Positions 43,667 to 56,951 of a stretch of DNA of 64,000 nucleotides are shown here, piece by piece (within the stretch, counting starts at the first letter, position 1; every line of letters begins with the position of its first letter). Made by a program: the position numbers and the translations under genes. The stretch is from Geodermatophilus tzadiensis. GTDB lineage: Bacteria > Actinomycetota > Actinomycetes > Mycobacteriales > Geodermatophilaceae. The notes beneath the pieces were generated by a model, which had not been told where the DNA came from, searched no databases, and saw nothing but the letters and a program-made list of their open reading frames with translations. Location of the stretch: NCBI RefSeq assembly GCF_003002915.1, contig NZ_PVTG01000022.1:20423-84422 (forward strand), given 5' to 3'.

Positions 43667-43726
43667 GGAAGGACCACCTCTCCCCCCACGCCTCGCAGGC
43701 TCGGCGCGGGCCCCTGAGAGGTGGCC
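43667..43726 (+). repeat. Nested-hairpin repeat, copy B (after dnaN)
   Basis: It starts at the dnaN stop (GAGGAAGGACC). The outer stem CCACCTCTC (43674-43682) pairs with 43716-43724. The core here is degenerate (CCTCGCAGGCTCGG). The remaining 120 bases before gnd show no gene. Confidence 0.7.
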
Positions 43727-43846
43727 ACCGAGGAGGGCCGCGTGAGAGGTGTCCCGGGCAGCCGGGGCGGGCACGGCACACCCCGGGCACCCGCAGCGGT
43801 GCGTGCGCCCGCCTGCGACGACGACGCGTGACGAGAGGACGAGACC

Positions 43847-44779
<933 letters not shown>

Positions 44780-44845
44780 GGGAGGACCCCCCTGGGCCCC
44801 CGGAGGGCAGCCGTTCCACCGGCTCGCCGGCGGGCCGGGCCTGAG

Positions 44846-46006
44846 GTGTACGTGCGACACCTGCAGCTCGTCGACTTCCGCAACTGGGCGAAGGTCGACC
44901 TGGCGCTGCGCCCCGGCCCGACGGTGGTCGTCGGCCGCAACGGCGAGGGCAAGACCAACCTCGTCGAGGCGGTCGGCTACCTCGCGACGATGGGCAGCCA
45001 CCGGGTGTCCGGGGACGCCCCGCTGGTGCGGCACGGGGCCGCGCAGGCCGTCGTCCGCGCGGCGCTGCGCCGGGAGGACCGCGAGCTGCTCGTCGAGGTG
45101 GAGGTCAACCCGGGGCGGGCGAACCGGGTGCGGGTCAACCGGGCCGCGCTGCCGCGTCCCCGGGAGCTGCTCGGCCTGGTCACCAGCGTGCTGTTCGCGC
45201 CCGAGGACCTCGCGCTGGTGCGCGGCGACCCCGCCGAGCGGCGCCGGTTCCTCGACGACCTGCTGATCAGCCGCACCCCGCGGCTCGCGGGGGTGCGCAG
45301 CGACTACGAGCGGGTGCTCAAGCAGCGCAACGCGCTGCTCAAGACCGCCCGGATGGCGCGCGGCGACGCGCTGGCCACCCTCGACGTGTGGGACACCCAC
45401 CTGGTCGAGCTCGGCGGCCAGCTGCTCGCCGCCCGGCTGGCGCTGGTCGCCGACCTCGCCCCACACGTGGCGCGCGCCTACGCCGCCGTCGCCGGACCGG
45501 GCGGGGCACCCGCCGGCCTGGGCTACGTCAGCAGCGTGCCCCTGGCCGGGAACGGGACGCCGCTGACCGGGGGGACGGCGACGCCGCCGGCCACCGAGCT
45601 GTCGGCGGCGCTGCGCGAGCGGGTGGCCGAGCGCCGCCGCGACGAGGTCGACCGCGGCGTGACGCTGGTCGGCCCGCACCGCGACGACCTGGTGCTGCAC
45701 CTGGGTCCGGCACCGGCCAAGGGCTTCGCCAGCCACGGCGAGTCCTGGTCGCTGGCGCTGGCGCTCAAGCTCGGCTGCTTCGCCCTGCGGCGCGCCGACG
45801 GCGAGGAGCCGATCCTCGTCCTGGACGACGTGTTCGCCACCCTCGACGCCGGGCGGCGGGCCGCGCTCACCGAGGTCGCCCGGTCGGCCGAGCAGACGCT
45901 CATCACCGCCGCCGTCCTCGACGACGTGCCCGAGGAGCTGAGGGGAGCCCGCGTGGAGGTCTCCGGGGGGACGGCGACGCTGGTGGAGACGGTGCCCGGT
46001 GGCTGA
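44846..46006 (+). CDS. recF: DNA replication/repair protein RecF
   Basis: 386 aa. GTG start ([14 protein letters not shown]), Walker [17 protein letters not shown] (near 30), signature region [17 protein letters not shown] and Walker [18 protein letters not shown]. RecF is an SMC-like ATPase that, with RecO and RecR, loads RecA at gaps. A second GTG 6 bases on would also serve. The end overlaps the dciA start by 8 bases. Confidence 0.95.
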   Translation: MYVRHLQLVDFRNWAKVDLALRPGPTVVVGRNGEGKTNLVEAVGYLATMGSHRVSGDAPLVRHGAAQAVVRAALRREDRELLVEVEVNPGRANRVRVNRAALPRPRELLGLVTSVLFAPEDLALVRGDPAERRRFLDDLLISRTPRLAGVRSDYERVLKQRNALLKTARMARGDALATLDVWDTHLVELGGQLLAARLALVADLAPHVARAYAAVAGPGGAPAGLGYVSSVPLAGNGTPLTGGTATPPATELSAALRERVAERRRDEVDRGVTLVGPHRDDLVLHLGPAPAKGFASHGESWSLALALKLGCFALRRADGEEPILVLDDVFATLDAGRRAALTEVARSAEQTLITAAVLDDVPEELRGARVEVSGGTATLVETVPGG

Positions 46007-46499
46007 GGACCGGCCGGCCCGGCCCAGCGACATCGCCCGCGCCGCGCTCGAGGCGGCCCGCGCGGCCTCGGCGGCCCGCCCCGCACCCACGCGCCGGCGG
46101 GTTGCCGGGCCCCGCCGGACGTGGACCGGGCCGCGACCCGGCGACGACGACCCGCAGCCCCTGGCCCGCCTGGTCGACTCGCTGGTCAGCACGCAGGACT
46201 GGACCGAGCAGACCCGGGTCGGCGCGGTGTTCGGCCGCTGGTCGGCGCTCGTCGGCCCGGACATCGCCGCGCACTGCCGCCCCGAGACGCTCACCGAGGG
46301 CGAGCTGCTCGTCGTCGCCGAGTCCACCGCGTGGGCCACCCAGCTGCGCCTGCTGGCCCCGACCATCCTGGCCCGGCTGCGCGCGCAGGTGGGCGGGGAC
46401 GTCGTGACCCGGCTGCGCGTTGTCGGACCGACGGCCCCCAGCTGGAAGAAGGGCCCGCGGTCGGTCCGCGGGCGGGGGCCCCGCGACACGTACGGATGA
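45999..46499 (+). CDS. dciA: DciA-like DUF721 protein
   Basis: 166 aa. An Ala/Arg/Pro-rich N-terminal 55 residues precede the DUF721 domain ([72 protein letters not shown]). DciA is the helicase-loading factor in bacteria without DnaC or DnaI; its target, DnaB, is encoded at 509-4366. The gene overlaps recF by 8 bases, so both are translated together. Confidence 0.92.
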   Translation: MAEDRPARPSDIARAALEAARAASAARPAPTRRRVAGPRRTWTGPRPGDDDPQPLARLVDSLVSTQDWTEQTRVGAVFGRWSALVGPDIAAHCRPETLTEGELLVVAESTAWATQLRLLAPTILARLRAQVGGDVVTRLRVVGPTAPSWKKGPRSVRGRGPRDTYG

Positions 46500-46512
46500 G
46501 GACGGTGCCCCG

Positions 46513-47382
46513 ATGAGCAGCCCGCACGACCGCGACGACGCCCCGCACGACGACCCGCACGCTGACCGACGCGACGACCGCCCCGGCGACGGCGGGTCCG
46601 AGCCGGTGCACCTGGGCAAGGGCGACCGCGCCCCCGCGCCGGGGGACGGCGGCAGCGGGGCGGGCGCCTGGCAGCCGCCGGGCTGGGACCTGCCGCCGGC
46701 CGAGCCCCAGCGCCGTCCCGAGGAGCAGCCGCCCGCGGCGACCGGACCGGTCGTGGCCTGGGGTGGCCGGCCGCGGACGCCGTCGCTCGCCGAGCAGGTG
46801 TTCCAGTACCGGGGCGACACGGTGGGTGCGCAGGGCTGGGCGCTGCAGCACGGCTGGACCGTCACCGACGGCACCGCGCCGGAGGACGCCGTCCTCGCCG
46901 AGCTGGTGGCCGGCGCACCGGTGCGCACCGCCAAGGAGCACCGCGCCGCCGGGGTGATGCGGGGCCGCGCCGGGGCGCTGGACCTGGTCGCCTTCGACGT
47001 CGTGTTCGTCGACAAGCGGCGCACCGTGCCGCAGTGGGCGGTCACCGCGGCGCCGGTGCTGCTGCCGCTGCCGGGCCTGCGGCTCTCGCCCGCCCGGTTC
47101 TGGCGGCACCGCACCGGCGGGCTGGTGCCGGTGCCCAGCGGCGACGAGACCTTCGACGCCCGCTGGGTGCTGCTCGCTGCCGAGGACGGCGAGGCGGTGC
47201 GCCGGCTGGTCGCGGACCCCGGGGTGCGCGGCCTGCTCCTGGGCACCGACGACGGCGACGAGTTCTGGACCGCCGCCGGCCACCTCGCCGCCGTGCGGCC
47301 CGACGGGCACCGGCCCGAGCTGCTCGAGCACCACGCCCGGCTGCTCACCGCGATGGTCGCCGCCCTCGCCGGCGCGGCCTGA
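46513..47382 (+). CDS. Hypothetical protein, no recognised domain
   Basis: 289 aa, ATG 46513 chosen because the upstream frame overlaps dciA. Residues 1-85 are very acidic and Asp/His/Pro-rich (HDRDDAPHDDPHADRRDD). The ordered part (about 90-289) begins SLAEQVFQYRGDTVGAQGWALQHGWTV and contains FDVVFVDKRRTVPQWAVTAAPVLLPLPGLRLSPARFWRH and ARWVLLAAEDGEAVRRL. I do not recognise the family. It has no signal peptide. The 13-base gap after dciA and the 14-base gap to the ABC gene suggest co-transcription with both. Confidence 0.7.
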   Translation: MSSPHDRDDAPHDDPHADRRDDRPGDGGSEPVHLGKGDRAPAPGDGGSGAGAWQPPGWDLPPAEPQRRPEEQPPAATGPVVAWGGRPRTPSLAEQVFQYRGDTVGAQGWALQHGWTVTDGTAPEDAVLAELVAGAPVRTAKEHRAAGVMRGRAGALDLVAFDVVFVDKRRTVPQWAVTAAPVLLPLPGLRLSPARFWRHRTGGLVPVPSGDETFDARWVLLAAEDGEAVRRLVADPGVRGLLLGTDDGDEFWTAAGHLAAVRPDGHRPELLEHHARLLTAMVAALAGAA

Positions 47383-47396
47383 GCAGGGAGGCGGGC

Positions 47397-49166
47397 GTGA
47401 CCGTCCCCGCCGAGGCCCCCGCGCCCGCGCCGGCCGCGGGGCTGCGCGAGCTGCTGCCGCTGGTCCGCCCGCACCGGCGGCCGCTGCTGCTGGCCGCCGG
47501 GCTGTCGCTGGTGGGTGCGGCCGCGGCCCTGGCCCAGCCGGTGCTGACCGGCCGGGTCATCTCGGCGGTGGGCGCGGGCCGGCCGCTGCTGCCCGCCGTC
47601 GCCGCGCTCGTGCTGGTCCTCGTCGCAGGGGCCGTGCTCACCGCGGTGCAGTCCTACCTGCTGCAGCGCACCGGGGAGGGCGTCGTCCTCACCACCCGCC
47701 GGACGCTGGCCGACCGGCTGCTGCGGCTGCCGGTGGCCGAGTACGACCGCCGGCGCACCGGCGACCTGATGTCCCGGGTCGGCGCCGACACCACGCTGCT
47801 GCGCGCCACGGTCACCTCCGGGGTGGTCGAGGTGGCCGGCTCGGTGGTGGTCGCGGTGGGCGCGCTGGTGGCCATGGCGCTGGTCGACGTCTGGCTGCTG
47901 CTGGTCACGGTGACCTCGGTCGCGGTCGGCCTGGCCGTGGTGGTGGCCTCCAGCCGGCGGGTGCGGCGGCTGTCGCAGCGGGCCCAGGAGGAGGTCGGGG
48001 CGATGACGGCGGCCGTCGAGCGGGCGCTGTCGGCGGTGCGCACCATCCGGGCCAGCGGCGCGACGGCGCGGGAGGTGGCCGGCGTGGGCGACAGCGCCGT
48101 ACGGGCCTACCGGGCCGGCGTCTCGGTCGCCCGGGTGGAGGCGCTGGTGCAGCCGGCCGGCATGGTCGCCGTCCAGGGGGCGTTCCTCGCCGTCCTCGGG
48201 CTGGGCGGCTACCGGGTGGCCACCGGCTCGATCGCCGTCGCCGACCTGGTGGCGTTCATCCTCTACCTGTTCCTGCTGGTCATGCCGCTGGGCCAGGCCA
48301 TCGGGGCGTGGACCCAGCTGCAGACCGGGCTCGGCGCGCTGGCCCGCATCCAGGAGGTCCTCGGCCTCGAGCCCGAGCGCGCGGAGGTGGCCGAGGTGGG
48401 CGGGGCGACGGCGGCGCCCCGGACGGCGGCGCCCGGCGTGCCGCTGCTCGAGCTCGACGACGTCTCCTTCGGTTACCCCGACGGCACGGAGGTGCTGCGC
48501 GGCGTCTCCTTCACCGTGCCGGCCGGGAGCCGGGTGGCGCTGGTGGGTCCGTCGGGGGCGGGCAAGTCGACGGTGCTGGCGCTGGTCGAGGGCTTCTACC
48601 CGCTCAGCGGTGGCGCGATCCGGTGGGCCGGCACCGACGTCCGGGAGCTGCCGCGGGCGGCGCTGCGCGCGCAGCTGGGTTACGTCGAGCAGGAGGCGCC
48701 GGTGCTGGCCGGCACGGTGCGGGAGAACCTGCTGCTGGCCGCGCCGCACGCCGCCGACGACGAGCTGTGGGCGGTGCTGGCCGACGTGGGGCTGACCGGG
48801 GTGGTGCAGCGCTCGCCGCGGGGGCTGGACGTGCCGGTCGGCGACGAGGGCGTGCTGCTGTCGGGCGGTGAGCGGCAGCGGCTGGCCATCGCCCGCTCGC
48901 TGCTGGCCCGCCCGGCGCTGCTGCTGCTCGACGAGCCCACCGCCAGCCTCGACGCCCGCAACGAGGGCCTGCTGCGCGAGACGCTGGCCGCCGCGGCCGC
49001 CGACCGGGCGCTGCTCGTCGTCGCCCACCGGCTGTCCACCGTGCTCGACAGCGACCAGATCGTCGTCCTCGACGCCGGCCGGGTGGTCGCCCGCGGCACC
49101 CACGACGAGCTGGTCGAGACCAGCCCCCTCTACCGCGAGCTCGCCACCGCCCAGCTGCTGGTGTGA
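47397..49166 (+). CDS. ABC exporter, fused membrane and ATPase domains
   Basis: 589 aa half-transporter. Six membrane helices lie within residues 25-300 (FILYLFLLVMPLGQAIGAW near 280). The ATPase domain has Walker A VGPSGAGKST, signature LSGGERQRLAIARSLL, Walker B LLLLDEPTASLD and the H-loop VVAHRLSTV. It is probably a homodimeric lipid or peptide exporter. The GTG start follows GGGAGG (47386-47391) by 5 bases. The palindromic repeat copy 3 lies right after the stop. The gene is not part of the usual origin cluster. Confidence 0.92.
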   Translation: MTVPAEAPAPAPAAGLRELLPLVRPHRRPLLLAAGLSLVGAAAALAQPVLTGRVISAVGAGRPLLPAVAALVLVLVAGAVLTAVQSYLLQRTGEGVVLTTRRTLADRLLRLPVAEYDRRRTGDLMSRVGADTTLLRATVTSGVVEVAGSVVVAVGALVAMALVDVWLLLVTVTSVAVGLAVVVASSRRVRRLSQRAQEEVGAMTAAVERALSAVRTIRASGATAREVAGVGDSAVRAYRAGVSVARVEALVQPAGMVAVQGAFLAVLGLGGYRVATGSIAVADLVAFILYLFLLVMPLGQAIGAWTQLQTGLGALARIQEVLGLEPERAEVAEVGGATAAPRTAAPGVPLLELDDVSFGYPDGTEVLRGVSFTVPAGSRVALVGPSGAGKSTVLALVEGFYPLSGGAIRWAGTDVRELPRAALRAQLGYVEQEAPVLAGTVRENLLLAAPHAADDELWAVLADVGLTGVVQRSPRGLDVPVGDEGVLLSGGERQRLAIARSLLARPALLLLDEPTASLDARNEGLLRETLAAAAADRALLVVAHRLSTVLDSDQIVVLDAGRVVARGTHDELVETSPLYRELATAQLLV

Positions 49167-49172
49167 GGCGGG

Positions 49173-49280
49173 CGACGATCAGGTGACCTGATCGTCGAGC
49201 GTCCGACCCGACGGTGGGCGGTCAGGTGGGACGCGCTGCGGTGGAGTGGACGCGCCGCGGTCCGGTCGGACGGCGCCGGT
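49173..49280 (+). repeat. Dispersed palindromic repeat, copy 3
   Basis: The odd palindrome 49173-49197 has the same 12-base arms as copy 2. It is followed by CCGACCCGACGGTGGGCGG and two or three degenerate 20-base units (about 49225-49280) with GGTGGGACGCGCTGCGGTGG. The element fills the gap between the convergent ABC and SDR genes. Confidence 0.8.
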
Positions 49281-49294
49281 GGGCCGACCGGGTG

Positions 49295-50812
49295 CTACGC
49301 AGCGCGGCCGGTCGCGGCCCGTTCGTCACCGGCGTCGAGCGCCTCGGCCGCGCGGCAGATGTTGCGGACCATGCTGCCGAAGACGATCCCGTGGAACGGC
49401 GAGACGCTCCACCAGTACGCCTGCCCCGCCAGGCCCAGCGGGTGGAAGGTGGCCTTCTGCCGCAGCCGGGTGCGTCCGGCGTCGGAGCGTTCCACGTGGA
49501 ACTCGAGCCAGGCGAGGCCCGGCACCCGCATCTCCGCGCGCAGCCGCAGCAGCCGGCCCTCCTCGAGCTCCTCGACCCGCCACCAGTCCAGGGCGTCGCC
49601 GACGTAGAGGTCCCGGGGGTCGCGCCGGCCCCGGCGCAGCCCGACGCCGCCCACCGCGCGGTCCAGCCAGCCGCGCACCTCCCACGCCAGCGGGAAGCTG
49701 TACCAGCCGGTCTCCCCGCCGATGCCCTCGACGACCCGCCACAGCGAGTCCGGCGAGGCGTCGGTCTCGCGGGTCCGCTCGTCGAGGTAGAGGCTGCCGC
49801 CGGCCCAGTCGGGGTCGCTGGGCAGCGGGTCCGACGGCGCACCGGGCACCGAGGCGCCGCTCCACCGGGTGTCGACGGCGTTGTTGCGGACCTTCAGCAC
49901 CGCCAGCCGCACCGCCTCGTCGAAGCCGAGCAGCCCCTCCGGCGGGTCGGGCACGTACTGCGCGACGTCGTGCTCCCGGCAGACGACGGTGTTGCGCAGC
50001 GACTCCACCAGCGGCCGGGCGATCGAGGCCGGGACCGGCGTGATGACGCCGACCCAGTGGCTCGACAGCGACGCGGAGAAGACCGGCACGGGCAGGATCC
50101 GCCGACGCGAGAGGCCGGTGACCTCCGCGTAGCGCTGCATCATCGTGGCGTAGTCCATGACGTCGGGGCCGCCGATGTCGAAGCAGCGGTGCACGTCCGG
50201 CGGCAGCGTCGCGCACCCGACCAGGTAGCGCAGCACGTCGCGGATGGCGATCGGCTGGATCCGGCTGTGCACCCAGCGCGGCGTGACCATGACCGGCAGC
50301 CGCTCGGTCAGGTAGCGCAGCATCTCGAAGGACACCGAGCCCGAGCCGAGGACGATCGCCGCGCGGAGCACGGCGGTCGGGACGCCGGAGCCGAGCAGCA
50401 CGCGGGCCACCTCGGCGCGGCTGCGCAGGTGCGGCGAGAGCTCCTCGTCGGTCGGCTCGAGGCCGCCGAGGTGGACCAGCCGGCCCACGCCGGCCTCCTC
50501 CGCGGCCCGGGCCATCACCTCGGCGGTCTCCCGGTCCTTGGCCTCGAAGTCCGGCCCGGTGCCCAACGAGTGGATGAGGTAGTAGGAGACGTCGACGCCC
50601 TCGCAGGCGCGGCGGACGGCGTCGAGGTCGGAGGCGTCGCCCTCGGCGATCTCCACCCGGCCGCTCCACGGCACGTCGCGCAGCTTGCGCGGTGAGCGGG
50701 TGAGCACCCGGACGCGGTGGCCGGCAGCCAGGAGCTCGGGGACGAGCCGGCCGCCGACGTAGCCGGTGGCACCGGTGACCAGACAGGTGAGCGCACGCTC
50801 CGCGGGCTGCAT
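49295..50812 (-). CDS. SDR/NmrA-type NAD(P)-binding protein with DUF2867 C-terminus
   Basis: 505 aa. Residues 6-300 form an atypical SDR domain (CLVTGATGYVGGRLVPELLAAGHRVRVLTRSP; LVHLGGLEP). The C-terminal 170 residues (DSLWRVVEGIGGETGWYSFPLAWEVRGWLDRAVGGVGLRRGRR; DWWRVEELEEGRLLRLRAEMRVPG) match the DUF2867 SRPBCC-like domain. The substrate is unknown. ATG 50812 follows CAGACT by 7 bases, which suggests a leaderless mRNA. A parS site is embedded in the gene at 49489-49502. Confidence 0.88.
   Translation of the reverse strand: MQPAERALTCLVTGATGYVGGRLVPELLAAGHRVRVLTRSPRKLRDVPWSGRVEIAEGDASDLDAVRRACEGVDVSYYLIHSLGTGPDFEAKDRETAEVMARAAEEAGVGRLVHLGGLEPTDEELSPHLRSRAEVARVLLGSGVPTAVLRAAIVLGSGSVSFEMLRYLTERLPVMVTPRWVHSRIQPIAIRDVLRYLVGCATLPPDVHRCFDIGGPDVMDYATMMQRYAEVTGLSRRRILPVPVFSASLSSHWVGVITPVPASIARPLVESLRNTVVCREHDVAQYVPDPPEGLLGFDEAVRLAVLKVRNNAVDTRWSGASVPGAPSDPLPSDPDWAGGSLYLDERTRETDASPDSLWRVVEGIGGETGWYSFPLAWEVRGWLDRAVGGVGLRRGRRDPRDLYVGDALDWWRVEELEEGRLLRLRAEMRVPGLAWLEFHVERSDAGRTRLRQKATFHPLGLAGQAYWWSVSPFHGIVFGSMVRNICRAAEALDAGDERAATGRAA
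49489..49502. promoter_or_regulatory. parS site inside the SDR gene
   Basis: Perfect palindrome GTTCCACGTGGAAC, read as Glu-Phe-His-Val-Glu-Arg in the gene. It lies about 15 kb from parA on the far side of oriC. Confidence 0.8.
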
Positions 50813-50985
50813 GTCGACCAGTCTGGGAGCCGAGTGCGGACGGTGCCGTCCGGTGGACCGGGTCAGCGTCCCTGGACGGGCGTGTCGACCCGCTACCCAC
50901 CACGGGTGGTGCAGCCGTTGCCTCCAGCGGCGCAGGGGCGACGTCAGGGCGTGGACGGCGCCGTTTGTGTCGGTGCACCCGGTAA

Positions 50986-53124
<2,139 letters not shown>

Positions 53125-53186
53125 GGAAGGACCCCCTCGCCCCCCACGCCTCGCTCCGCTCGGCGTGGGCCCCTGCGAGGGGCCAC
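53125..53186 (+). repeat. Nested-hairpin repeat, copy C (gyrB-gyrA)
   Basis: It begins at the gyrB stop (GAGGAAGGACC). The outer stem CCCCTCGC (53133-53140) pairs with 53175-53182; the inner stem CCACGCC (53144-53150) pairs with 53162-53168 and closes loop TCGCTCCGCTC. It is the clearest copy of the family. Confidence 0.8.
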
Positions 53187-53229
53187 CCGGCGTCGACTCA
53201 CCAGGCACCCCACCAGAGAGATCTGACCA

Positions 53230-55698
53230 GTGACCGAGACACCAGCCCGCGACCGCGTCGAGGCGGTCGACCTCCAGCAGGAGATGCAGCGCAGCTACAT
53301 CGACTACGCGATGAGCGTGATCGTGGGGCGTGCGCTGCCCGAGGTCCGCGACGGGCTCAAGCCGGTGCACCGGCGGGTCCTGTTCGCCATGTACGACCAG
53401 GGCTTCCGCCCCGACCGCGGGTACGTCAAGTGCGCCCGCCCGGTCGCCGAGGTGATGGGCAACTACCACCCGCACGGTGACTCGGCGATCTACGACGCCC
53501 TCGTGCGGCTGGCCCAGCCGTGGTCGATGCGCTACCCGCTGATCGACGGCCAGGGGAACTTCGGCTCCCCGGGCAACGACCCGGCGGCGGCCATGCGGTA
53601 CACCGAGTGCCGGCTGACGCCGCTGGCCATGGAGATGCTGGCCGGCATCGACGAGGAGACCGTCGACTTCCAGGGCAACTACGACGGCCGCACCGAGGAG
53701 CCGGTCGTCCTGCCCTCGCGCATCCCGAACCTGCTGATCAACGGCTCCGCCGGCATCGCGGTCGGCATGGCCACCAACATGCCGCCGCACAACCTGCGGG
53801 AGGTGGCCGAGGCCGTCTTCTGGATGCTCGACCACCCCGACGCGGAGCCGGAGGAGGCCCTCACCGCGTGCATGGAGCGGATCAAGGGCCCCGACTTCCC
53901 GACGCACGGCCTCATCGTCGGCCGGGAGGGCATCGAGGACGCCTACCGCACCGGCCGCGGCTCGGTGCGCATGCGCGCCGTCGTCACGGTGGAGGAGGAC
54001 TCCCGGGGCCGGGTGCAGCTCGTCGTCACCGAGCTGCCCTACCAGGTCAACCCGGACAACCTCGCCGAGGCGATCGCCGAGGGCGTCCGGGAGGGGCGCC
54101 TGCAGGGCATCAGCGAGATCGCCGACGAGTCCAGCGACCGCGTCGGGCGCCGGCTGGTCATCACGCTGCGCCGCGACGCCGTCGCCAAGGTCGTGCTGAA
54201 CAACCTCTACAAGCACACCCAGCTGCAGACGTCCTTCGGCTGCAACATGCTCTCCATCGTCGACGGCGTGCCGCGCACGCTGCGGCTCGACGAGCTGGTC
54301 CGCAACTGGGTGCACCACCAGATCGAGGTCATCCAGCGGCGCACCCGCTACCGGCTGCGCAAGGCCGAGGAGCGTGCGCACATCCTGCGCGGCTACGCCA
54401 AGGCCCTCGACCAGCTCGACGCGGTCATCGCGCTCATCCGCAACAGCGAGTCGGCCGACGCGGCGCGGACCGGCCTGATGGAGCTGCTGGACGTCGACGA
54501 GATCCAGGCGGTCTCGATCCTCGACCTGCAGCTGCGCCGGCTGGCGGCCCTCGAGCGGCAGCGGATCCTCGACGAGCTGGCCGAGATCGAGGCCCGCATC
54601 GCCGACCTGCAGGCCATCCTCGACTCCCCGGAGCGGCAGCGGCAGATCGTCCGCGACGAGCTCGGCGAGATCGTCGCGAAGTACGGCGACGACCGGCGCA
54701 CGCAGTTCGTCGCCAACGACGGCGACGTGTCGATGGAGGACCTCATCGCGGAGGAGGAGGTCGTCGTCACCATCACCCGCACCGGCTACGCGAAGCGGAC
54801 CAAGAGCGACCTCTACCGGTCCCAGCGCCGCGGCGGCAAGGGCGTGATGGGAGCCCAGCTCAAGCAGGACGACATCGTCGACCACTTCTTCGTGGGCTCC
54901 ACCCACGACTGGATCCTGTTCTTCACCAACAAGGGCCGGGTGTACCGGGCCAAGGCCTACGAGCTGCCCGAGGCCAACCGCACCGCCCGCGGCGCGCACG
55001 TGGCCAACATCCTGGCGTTCCAGCCCGACGAGAAGATCGCCCAGGTCATGCAGATCAAGGACTACGGGGTCGCCCCGTACCTGGTCCTGGCCACGGCGAA
55101 CGGGCAGGTGAAGAAGACCCGGCTGACCGACTTCGACTCCCCGCGCAGCGGCGGCGTGATCGCCATCAACCTGCGCGAGAGCGACGAGCTGGTCGGCGCG
55201 GCGCTCATCGACCCCGAGCAGGACCTGCTGCTGGTCACCCGCAAGGCGATGTCGATCCGGTTCAAGGCCGACGACGCCACCCTGCGGCCGATGGGCCGGG
55301 CCACCGAGGGCGTGCGCGGCATCTCGCTGAGCTCCGACGACCAGCTGCTGTCGATGATGGTCGTCGAGGAGGGCGTCGACGTCCTGGTGGCCACCGAGCG
55401 CGGCTTCGCCAAGCGCACCGGCATCGAGAACTACCCGCCGCAGGGCCGCGGCGGCAAGGGTGTGCTCACCGCCGACCCCAAGGCGCGCAAGGGCAACCTC
55501 GTCGGCGCCCTGGCGGTGCGGCTGGGTGACGAGCTGTACGCCATCACCTCCGGTGGCGGCGTCATCCGGACCCCGGTCAACGGCGTGCGCCACAACAAGG
55601 ACCGGGCCACCATGGGTGTCAAGCTCATGAACTTGCCCGAGGACGTGACGATCGTGGCGATCGCCCGGACGACGGACAACGACGAGCCCGCCGCCTAG
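53230..55698 (+). CDS. gyrA: DNA gyrase subunit A
   Basis: 822 aa. The quinolone-resistance region reads [13 protein letters not shown], with Ser where E. coli has Ser83; the catalytic Tyr is in MRYTECRL. The C-terminal six-bladed domain has the GyrA box QRRGGKG (near 534). With GyrB it introduces negative supercoils. GTG 53230 follows CAGAGAG; no strong ribosome-binding site is visible. The gap to gyrB (105 bases) contains nested-hairpin copy C, which could modulate the GyrB:GyrA ratio. Confidence 0.96.
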   Translation: MTETPARDRVEAVDLQQEMQRSYIDYAMSVIVGRALPEVRDGLKPVHRRVLFAMYDQGFRPDRGYVKCARPVAEVMGNYHPHGDSAIYDALVRLAQPWSMRYPLIDGQGNFGSPGNDPAAAMRYTECRLTPLAMEMLAGIDEETVDFQGNYDGRTEEPVVLPSRIPNLLINGSAGIAVGMATNMPPHNLREVAEAVFWMLDHPDAEPEEALTACMERIKGPDFPTHGLIVGREGIEDAYRTGRGSVRMRAVVTVEEDSRGRVQLVVTELPYQVNPDNLAEAIAEGVREGRLQGISEIADESSDRVGRRLVITLRRDAVAKVVLNNLYKHTQLQTSFGCNMLSIVDGVPRTLRLDELVRNWVHHQIEVIQRRTRYRLRKAEERAHILRGYAKALDQLDAVIALIRNSESADAARTGLMELLDVDEIQAVSILDLQLRRLAALERQRILDELAEIEARIADLQAILDSPERQRQIVRDELGEIVAKYGDDRRTQFVANDGDVSMEDLIAEEEVVVTITRTGYAKRTKSDLYRSQRRGGKGVMGAQLKQDDIVDHFFVGSTHDWILFFTNKGRVYRAKAYELPEANRTARGAHVANILAFQPDEKIAQVMQIKDYGVAPYLVLATANGQVKKTRLTDFDSPRSGGVIAINLRESDELVGAALIDPEQDLLLVTRKAMSIRFKADDATLRPMGRATEGVRGISLSSDDQLLSMMVVEEGVDVLVATERGFAKRTGIENYPPQGRGGKGVLTADPKARKGNLVGALAVRLGDELYAITSGGGVIRTPVNGVRHNKDRATMGVKLMNLPEDVTIVAIARTTDNDEPAA

Positions 55699-55770
55699 GG
55701 TGAGAGCGGGAGCACGGTGGGTCGTGGCCGCGTGCCACGGCTCCCGCGGGCGCCCTGACGGGAACGACCG

Positions 55771-55812
55771 GCGCCCGGGCGCCCCCGGCTCCGCGCCGGG
55801 ACGCCCGGGCGC
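55771..55812 (+). terminator. Hairpin between gyrA and DUF3566
   Basis: An 11-bp stem, GCGCCCGGGCG (55771-55781) with 55802-55812, encloses a second small stem. It probably ends or attenuates the gyrBA transcript. Confidence 0.6.
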
Positions 55813-55851
55813 GAGGACGCGGCGAGGGCCGCAGGCGAACGGGAGACGAGC

Positions 55852-56622
55852 ATGAGCGACCGGACGCAGGCGGTGCGCACCGGCACTCGCCCGGACGGCG
55901 CACCCGGAGCGGACAGGGCGCCGGGCGCGGACCCGGCGGCCCCGGGCGGGCCCGCCGCGGGCGGCCCGGCTGCCGGCGCCTCGGCCGTGGGGGCGACCGT
56001 GGGTGCACCGCCCGCCGGTGCCGCGGCGCCGCCCACCGGCGGCGTGCCGCTCGCCAAGCCCGCCACCGGGCAGGCGCCCGCCCAGGCACCGGCTCAGGCA
56101 CCGGCTCAGGCCCCCGCCCCGCCGGCGGGTGCGCCGCAGGGCGGCTCGTCGGGCACCACCCAGGCGATCACCCCGGCGGCCGCCACCGCGGCCCCGCCGC
56201 CGACGGACGCCCGCGGTCAGCAGGCCGGCGGCAAGGCGCCCAAGCGCGGCCCCCGCGGGCCCCGTCGCGCGCGCCTGCAGCTGCGGCACATCGACACCTG
56301 GTCGGCGCTGAAGATCTCGCTGGTCCTGTCGATCGCGATGTTCTTCATCTGGATGGTCGCCGTCGGCATCCTCTACGGCGTCCTCTCCGGTGCCGGCGTC
56401 TTCGACACCCTCAACGACCTGTTCGGCCAGCTGGGCACCGCCTCGGGCGGCGAGGGCGGCGGGGAGGTCATCACGCCGGGTGTCGTCTTCGGCGGCGCGG
56501 CGGTCATCGGGGCGATCAACATCGTGCTGATGACGGCGCTGTGCACGGTCGCGGCGTTCATCTACAACCTCTGCGCCGACCTCGCCGGCGGCCTGGAGGT
56601 CACCCTCGCCGAGCGCGAGTGA
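55852..56622 (+). CDS. DUF3566 membrane protein
   Basis: 256 aa. The first 140 residues are Ala/Pro/Gly-rich with a QAPA repeat; the rest contains LQLRHIDTWSALKISLVLSIAMFFIWMVAVGILYGVL and FGGAAVIGAINIVLMTALCTVAAFIYNLCADLAGGLEVTLAERE, the DUF3566 domain with two membrane helices. It always lies between gyrA and the tRNA-Ile gene in actinobacteria (Rv0007-type) and is of unknown function. ATG 55852 has GGGAGA upstream. Confidence 0.9.
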   Translation: MSDRTQAVRTGTRPDGAPGADRAPGADPAAPGGPAAGGPAAGASAVGATVGAPPAGAAAPPTGGVPLAKPATGQAPAQAPAQAPAQAPAPPAGAPQGGSSGTTQAITPAAATAAPPPTDARGQQAGGKAPKRGPRGPRRARLQLRHIDTWSALKISLVLSIAMFFIWMVAVGILYGVLSGAGVFDTLNDLFGQLGTASGGEGGGEVITPGVVFGGAAVIGAINIVLMTALCTVAAFIYNLCADLAGGLEVTLAERE

Positions 56623-56650
56623 ACCCCGCCGGCCCGCGGGGCCGGTCAGC

Positions 56651-56697
56651 ACGCGTCAGGCGCCACCTCCCGGCCGCGGAGGGGGCGCCTGACGCGT
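56651..56697 (+). terminator. Terminator after DUF3566
   Basis: A 14-bp stem ACGCGTCAGGCGCC (56651-56664) pairs with 56684-56697, and a 5-bp inner stem makes a nearly 20-bp hairpin 28 bases after the DUF3566 stop. Confidence 0.75.
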
Positions 56698-56766
56698 GTC
56701 GGGGCCCGGTGCCGCGACCCCCCTGCGGCCGGCGGGACGGAGCCGGGTACGCTTCTCGAGGTCCAC

Positions 56767-56840
56767 GGGCCTGTAGCTCAGGCGGTTAGAGCGCATCCCT
56801 GATAAGGATGAGGCCGGAGGTTCAAGTCCTCCCAGGCCCA
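56767..56840 (+). tRNA. tRNA-Ile (anticodon GAT)
   Basis: 74 nt. Acceptor GGGCCTG pairs with CAGGCCC; D arm GCTCAGGCGGTTAGAGC; anticodon loop CTGATAA with GAT at 56801-56803; T loop TTCAAGT. The 3' end is A with no encoded CCA, so the CCA enzyme at 18503 must finish it. Confidence 0.98.
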
Positions 56841-56951
56841 CCCGTGACCCGGTGCCCCGGCCTCGGCCGGCACCGGAGCGAGCACCACCGCACCACGGAC
56901 CACGGCGCGAGGGTCGTCGTCCGCGGCGCCGTCCACCCCGGGAGGTACCGC

